A DNA stretch of 64,000 nucleotides from Spodoptera frugiperda. Its lineage: Eukaryota > Arthropoda > Insecta > Lepidoptera > Noctuidae. Below, one piece after another: positions 25,101 to 34,907 of the stretch; within the stretch, counting starts at the first letter, position 1, and each line of letters starts with the position of its first letter. Where the stretch lies: the NCBI RefSeq assembly GCF_023101765.2, contig NC_064212.1, positions 10,664,001 through 10,728,000 on the forward strand, given 5' to 3'. Both the position numbers and the translations under genes were made by a program. The notes under the pieces are model-generated. The model saw only the letters and a program-made list of their open reading frames with translations, was not told the DNA's origin and did no database searches.

Positions 25101-28100
25101 TAAAATTGAGGCTCTGAAAAACTCACCCGTGCCCGGTAATGTCAGACAGGTCAGACAACTATTAGGCCTAGCCGGATATTTCCGGAAATATATTAAGGGG
25201 TACGCTACCAAGACAGCGTGCATCGCCCATCTAACCAGGAAAGGGGTTGAATTTCGATGGGGTCCGGAGCAGGAACGGGTCCGCCAGGACCTGATACAAT
25301 GCCTAACGAATGAGCCCGTCCTCGCAATTTTTAAACCCGAACTCCCTACCGAGGTTCACACTGATGCAAGCTCTGTCGGATACGGAGCAGTACTCCTGCA
25401 AATTCACGCTGATGGTGCGAGGCATGTTGTAGCATATTTTAGTAAGGTCACACAGGGCGCTGAGAGTAAATACCACAGTTACGAGTTGGAGACATTAGCA
25501 GTCGTAAAGGCCTTGCAACACTTTCGCCACTATTTGATAGGTCTGAACTTCAAGGTCGTTACTGACTGCAATGCTCTCAAATCGACCGAACGTAAGAAGG
25601 ATTTGCTCCCTCGCGTTGCCCGTTGGTGGATCTATTTACAGGATTTTAACTTTTCCATCGAATATAGAAAGGGTGTAATGCTACCTCATGCTGACTACCT
25701 CAGTCGAAATCCTATCGTCCCTGTCAACCAAATTACGAGACCCCGTAATTGGGCCCAGATAGCACAAGCCGCGGATAACGAGACGAGGGACTTAATTCAA
25801 AAAGTCTCAGAGGGACAACTTGACTCTTCCCGATATACCGTCAGAGGTGATCTCCTGTACTATAAGTACACTCCTGTTGGTGAGGAATCGCGATTACTTT
25901 GTTTTATACCAAAGGGTCATCGCTTAAGCCTGCTTAGGATATTCCACGACGAACACGAGCACATCGATCGCGATAAAACCGTGGACCTCATATTAAAACA
26001 CTTCTGGTTTCCTGGGCTACGCCAATTTGTTTCCAAATATATTTCTCACTGTCTAGTGTGTGTCTCTAAAAAGCGTGTCCCTCGAGCCCCGTTACAGAAC
26101 ATATCGTCATGGCCCAAACCTGATACCCCATTCAGCACCGTACATGTTGACGCCTTGGGACCATTACCCGAATCGGAAGGTTATAAATTCGTATTAGTAG
26201 TAGTGGACGCTTTTACAAAATTCTGCCTCCTTTATTCAATCTATCGCCAAGACACCAGCGAATTAAAACGCGTAATGACCTCTGCTATTTCCTTGTTTGG
26301 CGTCCCTAAGATGCTAGTCACTGATAGAGGTAGGATGTTTGAATCCGTTGATTTTGTTCAATGGATAACTGAACTTGGCTCCGAATTACATTACATCACG
26401 CCCGAGATGCACGGTTCAAACGGTCAAGTGGAGCGCTACATAAGAACGGTACTCAATATGCTCCGCATCGAAGTAGGGCACAAAAACGCATCATGGTCCA
26501 GCACTCTCTGGAAGCTGCAGTTAGTGCTGAACATCACTAAGCAGAAAACTACTCAGGCTTCAGCCATTAAGCTAATGATCGGCACCGACGCTACTACACC
26601 CATCATACGTTCCCTGGTTCGAGACCTGGCGGTGAACACGCCGGAGACCAACAGAGAAGCTCTGCGGGAGGTTAGCAGGAACCGCGCCAGCGAGCTTCTG
26701 AAGAAGAACCAAGATCAGCAGGATCAAACCGTCAATAGGTCCAGACGTCCGCCTCGTGAATATAAGGTCGACGACCTGGCCTTTGTTGTAAAATACTCGC
26801 AGTCGACAGGAAAACTGGATCCGGGAATGCGAGGGCCGTACAGGGTCACCAAGGTTCTGCCCAATGGCCGATACGAGCTTAAGTTGCTTGGCGGGAGCTG
26901 CGGGAAGACCACGCAGGCAGCCTCCCAACACATGGTACCGTGGAAGGGAGAATGGTGCCCCGAGACCTGTGCTTCGTTCTTCGAGGGTAAGTCACCCCGT
27001 AACCTACCCTTATGCTCTGTTCTAGATACGTGCGTGAAGCTCGATAGCTCCAGGTATCGCTGGCGGAGGCGAGTCATTCAGCAATGGCTTGTGCCGCACA
27101 GCAATGGCGTTTGTCGCCCAACTTTAATGCGTTAGTCGCACATCAAAGGCGTTAGTCGCCCAACTTTAATGCGTTAGTCGCACATCAATGGCGTTTGTCG
27201 CCCAACTTTAATGCGTTAGTCGCACATCAAAGGCGTTAGTCGCCCAACTTTAATGCGTTAGTCGCACATCAATGGCGTTTGTCGCCCAACTTTAATGCGT
27301 TAGTCGCACATCAATGGCGTTTGTCGCCCAACTTTAATGCGTTAGTCGCACATCAAAGGCGTTAGTCGCCCAACTTTAATGCGTTAGTCGCACATCAATG
27401 GCGTTAGTCGCCCAACTTTAATGCGTTAGTCGCACAACAGCGGTATGGTTGAAATCAAGCTGTGGTTAAGTATGCAGCAGGAATGTAGGACTGTGGGGAC
27501 GCCCATTGTCCTATACTTGTGCTTTTAATCATCTAGTTTCGTTCAATTTATTCAATGTCTCAACACGAGATTAATAACATTCGTAACTTTTCAGATGATG
27601 AAACCAATGACTCAGACGATAATTCAGGTCAGCCTGGCAGCAGCAACCCGGTTGGGCTATCCATGCCGGAGCTGGACGAGGTAGCGCCAGCGGTGCCACC
27701 TCAGGACAACCCCATCGAAGACGAGCCCTGAACCGATCGAGTCAAGTGGAGTCGAGGGCGACTCGGCGTCAGGAGAGGCCGTGTTAGGGATTACCAGTAC
27801 CCCACCATAAGCTTACTATAAAAGCGTGAGCTAACCCGCGCTCACCCCTTTTTGTCCAACATCACTCGGAGCGGCAACATCGTTCAAGTTCTGTGAGACC
27901 TATATTTTTCATGTTATTTAATTAATTGTTGATTGCTACTTTTACATTTTTGTGTGTGCTAAGTGATCGTTGTTTTGTTCCTATTAGAATTAATACTAGT
28001 AAGTAGATAAGTGTTGATTGTAATCATAATTCAATTGAGAATAAACGAACATTAGGGGTAACTACCTCCTAATTTGTTTTTTTTTAATAAACACCACTTC

Positions 28101-31100
28101 TGATCGCTAAAAATACGTACTTACCTTGTGTTTGTGTTACCTCCATGTGAGTGAGGCTATGGGAGGCCCAAAAGACTGGCAACGCATTTGTAACTCCTCT
28201 AGTGTTGTTGGTGCCTATTGGTGGTCTACACTGCTTGTTGTGAATCGAATGTCGTTTGGGTCATATTCTATGTAAAAAGAAACTACCGACAGATAGTATA
28301 GATATTGTCTGTTAACACAGATTGGAATTCGTGTTTAATCCATCCTTTAATAATTGTTTGTTTGTCGTATGACCTATAATGCTAATGTACCTTTTACATT
28401 TTTGCCAATCTCATATTTGGAAAACAATAGCCATTAAGTTATTTGTATGTTTATTAGGATGTGTTTACTATATACCAAGTGTCAATGAACTTACAGCTAC
28501 TATTATCATTGTATTAAAATTACAAATATCGCATTTGTGTCTAATAAGATGCTAAACTGTAAACGGACAATATCGTATACCCAATTTCTTCAATAGGTAT
28601 AAGTGTTACATGAGAAATGTCGCTGCAAAATCGGGCAATTAATTTTGCAGCTATATCCGCTATACAACGCAATACCAAAAATATTTTGATAAATAGCTAG
28701 AATATAACTGCAATATTGCCGTCCAAGTTGTTGCATTTGGAAGAGCCCATAGTTATGCAGAAGGTATCCACAAATTTACAATTCGAGCAATACGTTTTGT
28801 TTGTTGCATTAATATTCATTATTTTAAAATATACTTAAAATTGAAACTCCAGTCATTCAGGTCTATAAAGCAACTATGTGATTTTGAGGCTACTTAAACT
28901 AACGGAAATAATATGAAGTTTGAATGCAGTAATATCGGTCAGTAGTGAACTCGTGTACATAATAATAAATTTCATATCATAGTTAGGTATGTTTGTATAA
29001 ACATAATCGGTAATGTTACGTATCATTTAGTGACTCAGCTTCGCAGACAGAGTATAATTTTAGAAAGTTGTCACACCGGGTCCTGTTTTGAAACACTTTG
29101 AATTAGATATACTTATAGAAAATAAATGTACCTATTTGAATTATGAACAACTTTTTATAAAGTGCTTAAGTTGCTTAACACAAATCGATATAATATATCA
29201 TAGAGTCAGTAGGTTACTGTCGGTGTTCACAATAATTCACATTGTCAATATTATCAATCTTGATGACTACTGTCCTACTAGTTTTATTTTAACTTACTAT
29301 GTTATGTACAGTTTTTTTATTCGCGATCTCTAAAGCGGCTGGTAAGGAATTATCAGCCGTTTCCTTTATTTGCGAAAGATTTTTGTTGAGCAGTGGAGGT
29401 ATTCCAGGCGATATTTTTGAGCATAATAAACATACCTGGTTAAAAGTGGGTGTCAACCTCTTGGGTTGCACCTCTGCCTACATCTTCGGGGATTAGACGG
29501 CGTAACATTATGTTATATTGTAAACTTATTTACAACATTTTGCCGATTTATTATATTGTAAACTTACGTGCTGAATATTTGTGCAGACGCCGCCGCCACG
29601 AGATCGACGTGATAGCAGCTACAGGAGACGGCGAGGTGTTCATATGGGACTACACGTCCAGGGACCTGGTGAACAAGATCAGCGTCCACTCGTCGCCAGT
29701 CAGCGGCGTCTGCTTCGTGCTGTCCGGAGACAGGGTCGTTACTGCCTGTGATGATGGAGACATGAGGGTCACTGACCTTAGTGTCTTGGATTCCGTAAGT
29801 ATTTTTTTCTATATTTTTGTGGGTTTGTGTAGGTCGGAGTTGGTTGGTTGTCATGGAGGTTGTAATAGACAACTTAACTAAGAAAAGCGTTAAAAATTAC
29901 TACCTAAAAACTATTTTTCAATAACAGATAAAATGCTTTCGTCAGTTTTGTTCTAGGTTTTCTTTATTTCAATCGCTTGACTGACAGAAAATAGCTTTTA
30001 CGCGTATTTTTAAATAACTTTTAAATCATTATCTATATCTATTAAAATACTAAATGGCTTATTGGCTAAATACCTACTAAACAAACATGACAAGTAAATA
30101 AGGGGTTTTTCTTACATTTTAATACACCTATCTAGACAAAAGGAGATTTAACAAAAACTTTTATTTCTTTCGTTTCTTATCTTATGACTGTACTTCTAGC
30201 TCTCTAGTTTCTGTGTCGTTAACCGAGTTTTTAATCAGCTAGCGTTCTGATACAGTTTGATCGTTATTTTATCTTAATGCCTAGTGTACGGGAGATGCGG
30301 AACTTATGTTGCACGTGTTGCGTTTCAAGATCACCGTATGTAAATAAGTAGAGGACTTAAGTGTCTCATATTTCCGGTAATCCAGTCACTAATTTCAACA
30401 TTTGTTGTTGATTTTTCCTTTAATTTTTTTGTCGTTTTGGGTAGTGGTTTTTACTTTTTAGTCATATTCGCGTCGTTGAGGTTTCTATTATTACCTTTTG
30501 AAATAAGTTTTTTGAATAATCGAATCAGAATCCTTTAGTCGATTTTAACTTGTTAGGTCACAAGTTGATGTACCCCTTTTATTTTTCTGAATGTATTTAA
30601 ATTAGAAGACAAAATTTAATGCTGCGGTTACGTAAACTATTTATTGAAATACGGTTGTACATTAAAATTTACTTAAAAGCTAATCATGGTCATGTCTAGC
30701 AATGGACGCATCGCATATGTCGACAGAAAACAAAGTATAACATCCTTCTCTTTCTTCACTCAGGTATACCAGAAACACATGCCGGCGCCAGTGACGTCAC
30801 TATGCTGGGACGGGTCCACCGTCCTATGGCTTGGCTGTGGAGACGGAACTTTGCTGCAGTGGAACATGTTGACTGTCACACAAACCAGTGCACATAAGGC
30901 TCATAATGGTATGTAGGCTTATACTTGGTTTTGATTGTATTTTCTAAAATTAGTTGGCTAGAGTTACAAGCAATTTTCAGCCAGATTTGATAGGAAAAAC
31001 AGTTTTGCAGCTTCTTCTTAATTTGCTGCTTCTATCGCATCATAATTATCTTCATCTTTGAGACAACGAATGTTTTATAATATAGCTATTATAAGCCAAA

Positions 31101-34100
31101 CCTGACATGAGACTATCCAAGACTTTCTTGACCCACTTCATGCTTGACTTAACGTTAAAACTATCAACCAAGACAGTAATATTCCTAAATATATAACCCA
31201 ATGCTAGAACGATCGCAATCTAAGTTAAACTTATCTTGACCAAAGGAACGATAGAGATGGGACTTCACAAATGGAAAAGTGACTTATGTATATCAGACCA
31301 TCGGGGAAAAAATGTGACGTTAAGCCATGTTGGTGCGATTTCAAATCAAATAAATAATATAAGTCTGCTATTAGTTCGAGAAAAATACACCACCATTGAA
31401 ATTTTAAAATATGACTGTAAGAAAAATATAAAAAAAGATTTGTTTTCAAATGAATAGTACGCAAACTCAATACGCAATATTCCCGAGCCGCAGTTACACA
31501 GTTACGTGTTACTAGCGATCATTTATTCAACGTTTTTATTGGACAAAACTAGTTACACGTGCCAAAAATATTTGTCTGATTTTCATATCACACTGTTGTA
31601 AGACAGGCTTGCGGCTTGTTCAGCTGCAGTACAAACGTATTATCAACAAGGACTTCTGTAAGGCCACATTTCCATACGTCATCATTTCTTGAATGACTTT
31701 AGCTCGCTACGTTGATTTGATAAAAAAAAAATACTGAAAACTGATTATTTTAATTACTGATCGATTAAATGGTAACAGTTTTATGTTAGACTCATTGAAT
31801 AAATTGATTCATGGACTGATTGAATAAGTTTTATCTCAGAACCTTATTTTAAATAAATCCCACGGTGGTTACTTTTTATTTAGGCTCGGTTGCCATAATC
31901 CTCGAGCTTGGCTAGGGGATAGCAGTTAGGCCATTGAACATTAAGAGAATTCCACTGTCTCATCTCTTCAACCACATTGTTTGTTTGCTATAGGATAAAG
32001 CAAAATTGGATCTAGTCGATCTAAATATAACCGAATTAATTTTAAGGAAGGTTTACTTATTTAATTGGTTTCATATTAATATTTAATTAAAATAGCAATT
32101 TGATATCTTTATTAATCCATCTGATAGTTGTATAGATCATAATACCAAGTGTTAACAAGTGAACTGTAGTATAACCTTTACAATAAATGTTATAAAATGT
32201 CACAAAGTATTTAAATCGAGTTTAAAAGTGCGATAATATCAGTCGCATTCGTAGCTATCGTGTGTACACGTGCCGTAAGAAAACTATTAAAACTGAGACG
32301 TATACCTAACGCTAAAAATATTACTTAGGTAAATGCTGACTACTTCCAATGATCGCAGATTTGCGACTCAATTCTCAGATCACTAAGAGAAGCGTTTCGT
32401 TTTAAAAATGTTTACTATAAATTAACAGAATCTGGAAGGCATCATTTATATAAGAGTATTAAAAAATTATGAGAATCTCATTAACTAATTTGATTTTAAC
32501 TATTTGACACTTAATTTTCTGCTTATTATCTCATTTACAAGAAGTATTGAATAATTATTATCTTTTGCTGTGTCCGACAGGGTCCACTATTGTTACCTAC
32601 CAAATGTTTACCACCTAAGCCTACATTGTGGAATGCAATAAAAAATTGAGTATTGAGTAAGTTGTAGTACACAAATAATGTAACGCCAGACAGATCTCGT
32701 AATGGCGTACTAAATGCATAGAAAACTATCCTTTATGGCAACAAAAAAAAGCCATTGAATACTCGTATAAACTAACAGGGAATATCTCTATTGTGCGTGG
32801 TGTTTAACAGTACACTCGCCCTTTACTACTATGGACTAAAAGTGAAAAGTGGGACGTCTACCTACCCTTTGTCTAGTAGAACAATACACATTTATTATGT
32901 TTTTACGTAAAATAAAGATATTAGTATCTGAATGTATTGAAATAAATGTTACACGAATACTTATTTAAATTGATGTCTGACTCACACAATCTTTGTTTGT
33001 CAGCAACGTTTTATTTTTAAATGATAACGCTTGTTCGCGATGTTTTTTCGAAGAAAGTGAAATTATACAAGTTGTTTTATACGTTTTCGATTATTATAAA
33101 AGTCTTGTGAAATTTTAAGTAACATCTCATTTAAATGGTGCAATTTGGATGAACTGTTTTAGTGCCATGTCTTCTTAGTTCATTGAAAGCTATTATTATT
33201 TTTAAGCCATTTTACGTCCACTACAACATACGAGAGGGCCCTTTTATTTGTTGACGGGAAACCATGAAAAGGAGCCTAGCCGATCGGTACCTGATCCTCT
33301 TAATAGTAAACTAAACCCTGGTGTAACAAGAGGGTCCTACGTTTCGTTTCAGCAGAAGTAGGCAGGCATGATCCATAAGATAATCCAGTATACGTCTCCC
33401 CTTTATCGGTCCTTAACCGTATATAAATAATCTCTTTATTTAGCAGGGAAAATTACTGTATACTGTATACTTATATTTCGAATGTACATGTTTGTAACTT
33501 ATTGATATCCTTTTCGAATGGTCACAAGCAACAAATTCAAGAATATAATTAGGTATGACTAATATAAAGTCATCGCAGGTATAACGCACGTTAAACCTAA
33601 ATCCTTAGTCACTACACATACACTTAGGAGCAAAGAAACGGAGCCACTAGCGTTTTTCCTTTTCATTTCTTGATAAATATTTTCTGATACAATTATTTTC
33701 TTAATTGGTATTGTATATCAAATGAAAGGTAATTTAATTACCTTTAAAAGAAGAATATTTTGTTGTAAATCAAATAATTTTAGAGGATTCTTTAAAATGA
33801 AAAATAATACGTAGCGGCTCCTTTTATTTGCTCCCAAGTGTAGTTGGGCCCTGCCAATGCCTAACCTTTGTTAGGGCCTACAGAGTCAAAGATGACAAGC
33901 GTTTGATCTGGCTTCTTATACCTACAGACTGTTGACATTATATAGCACTAATACTTTTTTGACGAAAATGTAATCAAATTCCCCACAGACCAGATAGGTA
34001 CCTAACTAATATCTTTTTCTAATAATACGTGGTATTATTACCTCGCGCATGTTACTGAAGAATGTGTTTTGTTTCAGATTCTATCAACAACGTCTATTTC

Positions 34101-34178
34101 GACGAGATCTCAAAAACATTGATCACTGCCAGTGAAGACAAAATAATCAAGATCTGGGAAACTAAGCATAGTTCCTGA
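16127..34178 (+). CDS. NSMAF: NSMAF/FAN: GRAM-BEACH-WD40 adaptor protein
   Basis: Thirteen coding exons: 16127-16140, 16473-17070, 17489-17560, 17748-17950, 18242-18485, 19304-19426, 20100-20361, 20858-21275, 21358-21446, 21812-21944, 29587-29794, 30764-30908 and 34078-34178. The total is 2610 nt, or 869 aa (human 917). All introns are GT-AG and phases agree. The N-terminal third is GRAM/PH-like (IYFEDYS, FEPREWVHPL, IYFQPF, YKRR). The BEACH domain runs from about residue 297, with QYPVFPW, FRDLSKPMGALN, YGSHYSAPG, LPPWAKSPEDF and WIDLIFGYRQRGEEAV. C-terminal WD40 repeats begin near residue 610. In vertebrates FAN links the TNF receptor to neutral sphingomyelinase activation. Exon 3 uses the GTATGT donor at 17561, because only that frame matches the family and keeps phase. 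Intron 10 (7.6 kb) holds an LTR retrotransposon. Confidence 0.93.
18643..18670. repeat. GC-rich hairpin in NSMAF intron 5
   Basis: Thirteen-base arms (TCGGCGCTGTTGC and its exact reverse complement) are separated by two bases in AT-rich surroundings. The flanking words, a preceding GTTTCCGATATT and a following TGAACTTTCA, resemble a repeat tail I remember from moth introns. It is probably a mobile-element remnant rather than a gene feature. Confidence 0.55.
22052..22381 (+). repeat. 5' LTR with TATA box
   Basis: It begins TGTTAGGGATTACC. A TATAAAA box lies at 22087-22093, leaving a very short U3. Candidate AATAAA signals lie at about 22310 and 22355 near the right end. It differs from the 3' LTR by one substitution (A for G in the ATTAGAGGTAAC stretch) and one T in a poly-T run (8 versus 9). 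Confidence 0.93.
22363..22394 (+). promoter_or_regulatory. Probable primer-binding site able to fold on the LTR end
   Basis: The first internal bases TCAGAAGTGGGAT (22382-22394) are, from memory, complementary to the acceptor-side end of insect tRNA-Leu but lack the usual initial TGG. The last bases of the LTR (CCACTTCTGAT, 22363-22373) are the exact complement of 22381-22391, with a 7-nt loop between. The RNA could therefore form an 11-bp hairpin across the LTR/internal junction. Which primer is used is unknown. Confidence 0.55.
22531..27135 (+). CDS. Gag-pol polyprotein of the Ty3/gypsy element (unspliced frame)
   Basis: A single open frame from the ATG at 22531 (good context ACCATGC) runs 1534 codons plus stop. 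Residues 1-80 are Arg/Ser-rich and basic. Two CCHC zinc knuckles begin at residues 379 and 430 (CX2CX4HX4C). The aspartic protease motif DSGA is at 485-488, and reverse transcriptase carries YIDD at 796-799. RNase H has HTDAS near 945 and VTDCNAL. Integrase has the HHCC zinc finger near 1137-1180 and a DD35E triad at D1207, D1265 and E1301. A GPY motif is at 1435-1437. There is no separate env. The frame ends inside the first unit of a 42-bp tandem array, giving an odd C-terminus. A strong splice donor (GAGG|GTAAGT, intron from 26987) lies before it, suggesting the natural C-terminus comes from a downstream exon. Confidence 0.93.
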   Translation: MPKRSRHRRSQSRSRRRSNDSRNGSVSDESAHTPPKEAHKPRRNPRRERSDSRDVSFYPHHDNRDRYRSRSKSSRLRLRDSPPRSRHPSRDNGNALQSTLSDIMTKLSAIERANIFNNPLQNANQSSTTMNPVHEVTPRLSSPTDLTAVPQQTRVDNSEDFSTTIRTPDPTVRGSDAPSAITMLADAIKSLQPAKSRNYYVSNFDPSIHDIDVWCEEVDGAVSANGWSDYECLSRVASCLKGDAKVWLNEWVTNDRTWSNFKLEFKPLCPRKLDYANILFDTMNMTSDKYPTYAEYARRTLLRLRIVKGLTDELRTLIVIRGIDNPQVRAAAANANLTVEDLVSFLSIYTKANRAKVDSRDSLSKKRILQNFPANDIKCYVCGKRGHSGRKCNKKPRIEHPSDSSAKPETQTFTAKHATQTSNAKAGIQCSFCKKRGHAEETCFAKDRSEYRNQRNVNLCTDQGSDKRDVVTAVVQGIPMDVLIDSGAQNVSLISSDVLKYLSCDLKPTHCVLKGISEREIIATSFITVNIELSDISLEADLVVVPKSCMNTSIIIGTDVLNRDGVVYIRTKDKQYITRTDTRTCANVTQVLDSTLVNTPLKGTPRDFLMTVIQAFSEHFISGTATSTVTTGEMVIRLTSTTPIVYRPYKLSFDEKLKVREIVKDLLEKRIIRESRSEYASPIILVKKKDGTDRMCVDYRALNRITEKERYPLPLIDDHIDRLGHYTYFSSLDMATGFHQIRISEDSVHVTGFVTPEGHYEYLKMPYGLTNSPIVYQRIINQTLREFIEAGNVLVYIDDVLLLSNSIEEGILLLRRVLETLTKAGFSINLKKCSFLTSEVEYLGRVISFGQVRPSPRKIEALKNSPVPGNVRQVRQLLGLAGYFRKYIKGYATKTACIAHLTRKGVEFRWGPEQERVRQDLIQCLTNEPVLAIFKPELPTEVHTDASSVGYGAVLLQIHADGARHVVAYFSKVTQGAESKYHSYELETLAVVKALQHFRHYLIGLNFKVVTDCNALKSTERKKDLLPRVARWWIYLQDFNFSIEYRKGVMLPHADYLSRNPIVPVNQITRPRNWAQIAQAADNETRDLIQKVSEGQLDSSRYTVRGDLLYYKYTPVGEESRLLCFIPKGHRLSLLRIFHDEHEHIDRDKTVDLILKHFWFPGLRQFVSKYISHCLVCVSKKRVPRAPLQNISSWPKPDTPFSTVHVDALGPLPESEGYKFVLVVVDAFTKFCLLYSIYRQDTSELKRVMTSAISLFGVPKMLVTDRGRMFESVDFVQWITELGSELHYITPEMHGSNGQVERYIRTVLNMLRIEVGHKNASWSSTLWKLQLVLNITKQKTTQASAIKLMIGTDATTPIIRSLVRDLAVNTPETNREALREVSRNRASELLKKNQDQQDQTVNRSRRPPREYKVDDLAFVVKYSQSTGKLDPGMRGPYRVTKVLPNGRYELKLLGGSCGKTTQAASQHMVPWKGEWCPETCASFFEGKSPRNLPLCSVLDTCVKLDSSRYRWRRRVIQQWLVPHSNGVCRPTLMR
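26987..27594 (+). other. Predicted 608-nt intron within the retrotransposon
   Basis: The donor GTAAGT starts at 26987 after GAGG. The acceptor is AACTTTTCAG, ending at 27594. Removing it joins phase 1 to phase 1 exactly: 4456 nt upstream plus 137 nt downstream gives an uninterrupted 1530-residue frame. The interval contains the minisatellite and several in-frame stops. This is prediction from splice consensus and phase only. Confidence 0.6.
27106..27441 (+). repeat. 42-bp minisatellite inside the retrotransposon
   Basis: Eight head-to-tail units of 42 bp are nearly identical and vary mainly at GCGTTTGTCGC versus GCGTTAGTCGC and at CATCAAT versus CATCAAA. The last unit decays at CGCACAACAG. 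Each unit itself contains two GCGTTAGTCGC-like words, so it probably arose from a half-unit. The stop codon of the unspliced polyprotein (TAG of GCGTTAGTC) falls in unit 1. Confidence 0.95.
27595..27731 (+). CDS. Predicted 3' coding exon of the polyprotein, acidic tail
   Basis: If the predicted intron is removed, the integrase tail continues here for 45 residues plus stop. The peptide is acidic and Asp/Glu/Pro-rich (DDETNDSDDNS, PQDNPIEDEP). The same frame also has its own ATG at 27555, making a 58-aa stand-alone frame, so a separate small protein is the alternative. The reading frame being open exactly from acceptor to TGA, just before the polypurine tract, favours an exon. Confidence 0.55.
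27782..28112 (+). repeat. 3' LTR
   Basis: It is 331 bp and matches the 5' LTR except for one substitution and one poly-T length change, so about 99.4% identical. It is preceded by a purine-rich stretch (GGAGAGG within 27768-27781) that would prime plus-strand synthesis. The TATA box is at about 27817. Confidence 0.93.
28163..28240 (-). mobile_element. Fragment of a common lepidopteran interspersed repeat
   Basis: The reverse complement aligns by eye with 47255-47340 of this window (words around GGCACCAGAAACATCAGAAG and GTGCGTTACCGGTCTTTTGG), with many substitutions, so it is an older copy. It lies about 50 bp past the LTR element in the same NSMAF intron. Class (SINE, Helitron or other) is not determined. 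Confidence 0.6.
28241..29586. other. Remainder of NSMAF intron 10
   Basis: AT-rich intron sequence without credible coding potential. The only recognisable feature is a short repeat tail near 29460-29520. The intron ends with TTGTGCAG before exon 11. Confidence 0.6.
29460..29520 (+). repeat. Short repeat tail (TGCACCTCTGCCTAC family)
   Basis: TTGCACCTCTGCCTAC, then TCGGGGATTAGACGGCGTAAC, closely matches 57505-57555 in this window. I recognise the pattern as frequent in moth non-coding DNA. It is probably the end of a larger, unrecognised transposon. Confidence 0.5.
33621..33840. mobile_element. 220-bp TA-flanked MITE in NSMAF intron 12
   Basis: It starts CACTTAGGAGCAAAG and ends as the near reverse complement (TTTGCTCCCAAGTG). 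Terminal inverted repeats of about 32 bp carry roughly seven mismatches and are flanked by TA on both sides (33619-33620 and 33841-33842). The interior is AT-rich and non-coding. TA duplication points to mobilisation by a Tc1/mariner transposase. Confidence 0.8.
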
Positions 34179-34324
34179 CGTACACCACGTCCACAGTATT
34201 AAGAATCATGACAGATAACATTGTGTATTTATAAACATTGTGATATTCGAACAATACGTAAAGAAAAAAGATTTATTAGTGTTATTAGATGTAATAATAT
34301 AAAAGACAAAATGAGAATATGTCC

Positions 34325-34330
34325 AATAAA
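34325..34330 (+). terminator. NSMAF: Polyadenylation signal of NSMAF
   Basis: AATAAA lies about 150 bp after the NSMAF stop codon and is followed within about 20 bp by a T-rich stretch. It is the only well-placed canonical signal. Confidence 0.65.
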
Positions 34331-34907
34331 GAGTTATCGTTTTAGTATTTTGCTTTTGCAATTCGTTATGTAAGTTTTTCTGTTCATCAGCTGTTACCTG
34401 TACAGAATGTTGCGTTGGTCTAGTTTCGTAAGCGCGACTGTTCAGCTCCTTGTCTCGGGTTCTATCTTAGATGGAGCTGGAGTTTAATTAGACTTACAAC
34501 TTCGAAATTACTAGTACCTAAGTACTAACTTGGTAATTAATACACTTAAGTACATTTCTGACTTCTACACAACCTTTTAAAAATGACGAGTATGATATTA
34601 TGTTATCTACTAGTTCGAAGCTGCTGATAGGCGGCCCAGTATTTTAAAAAGGAAACCAGAACCACTTTATAAAACGAACCAACTCCTTATCATTTTGACT
34701 TACAAAGTGTATCTTTTTTATTTCAAAACTAGGTTTTGCTCATTCAATTTAAAAACTGCACATTTATTGGCTCGACTTCCGTTACCAAGCAATTACGAGC
34801 GAGCGACAAGGCGCCTGCCGCCCGGCCGCCCCGGAATGAAGGGCGGTGTCTGGATCGAACATTATTTCTTTATGCGCCGTAGCTTATAAAACCTACCTAC
34901 ACATATA
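34331..34907. other. Intergenic between NSMAF and the Tc1-like element
   Basis: Nothing coding is recognised. A GC-rich patch near 34795-34850 (GCCGCCCGGCCGCC) contains a short frame without domains. It may be an old repeat fragment. Confidence 0.4.

Larger units (their letters stand above)
22052..28112 (+). mobile_element. Complete Ty3/gypsy-class LTR retrotransposon in NSMAF intron 10
   Basis: The element is 6061 bp and in the same orientation as the host gene. It has near-identical LTRs (22052-22381 and 27782-28112), an internal polyprotein gene in the order gag zinc knuckles, protease, reverse transcriptase, RNase H, integrase, a 42-bp minisatellite, and a purine-rich stretch just before the 3' LTR. 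The order RT before integrase and the GPY/F module place it in Ty3/gypsy (Metaviridae class). A Mag-like lineage is possible but not proven. No env-like frame is present. LTR ends start TG, but the right edge is ambiguous by about 4 bases in an A run, and I cannot find a perfect target-site duplication (5' flank ...ATAATAA, 3' flank ATACG). The reading frames are uninterrupted, so the copy may be competent. Confidence 0.95.

Noticed and set aside
22052..28112. Errantivirus-like env gene in the LTR element
   Set aside because: The only frame after integrase is a short acidic segment without signal peptide or membrane span.
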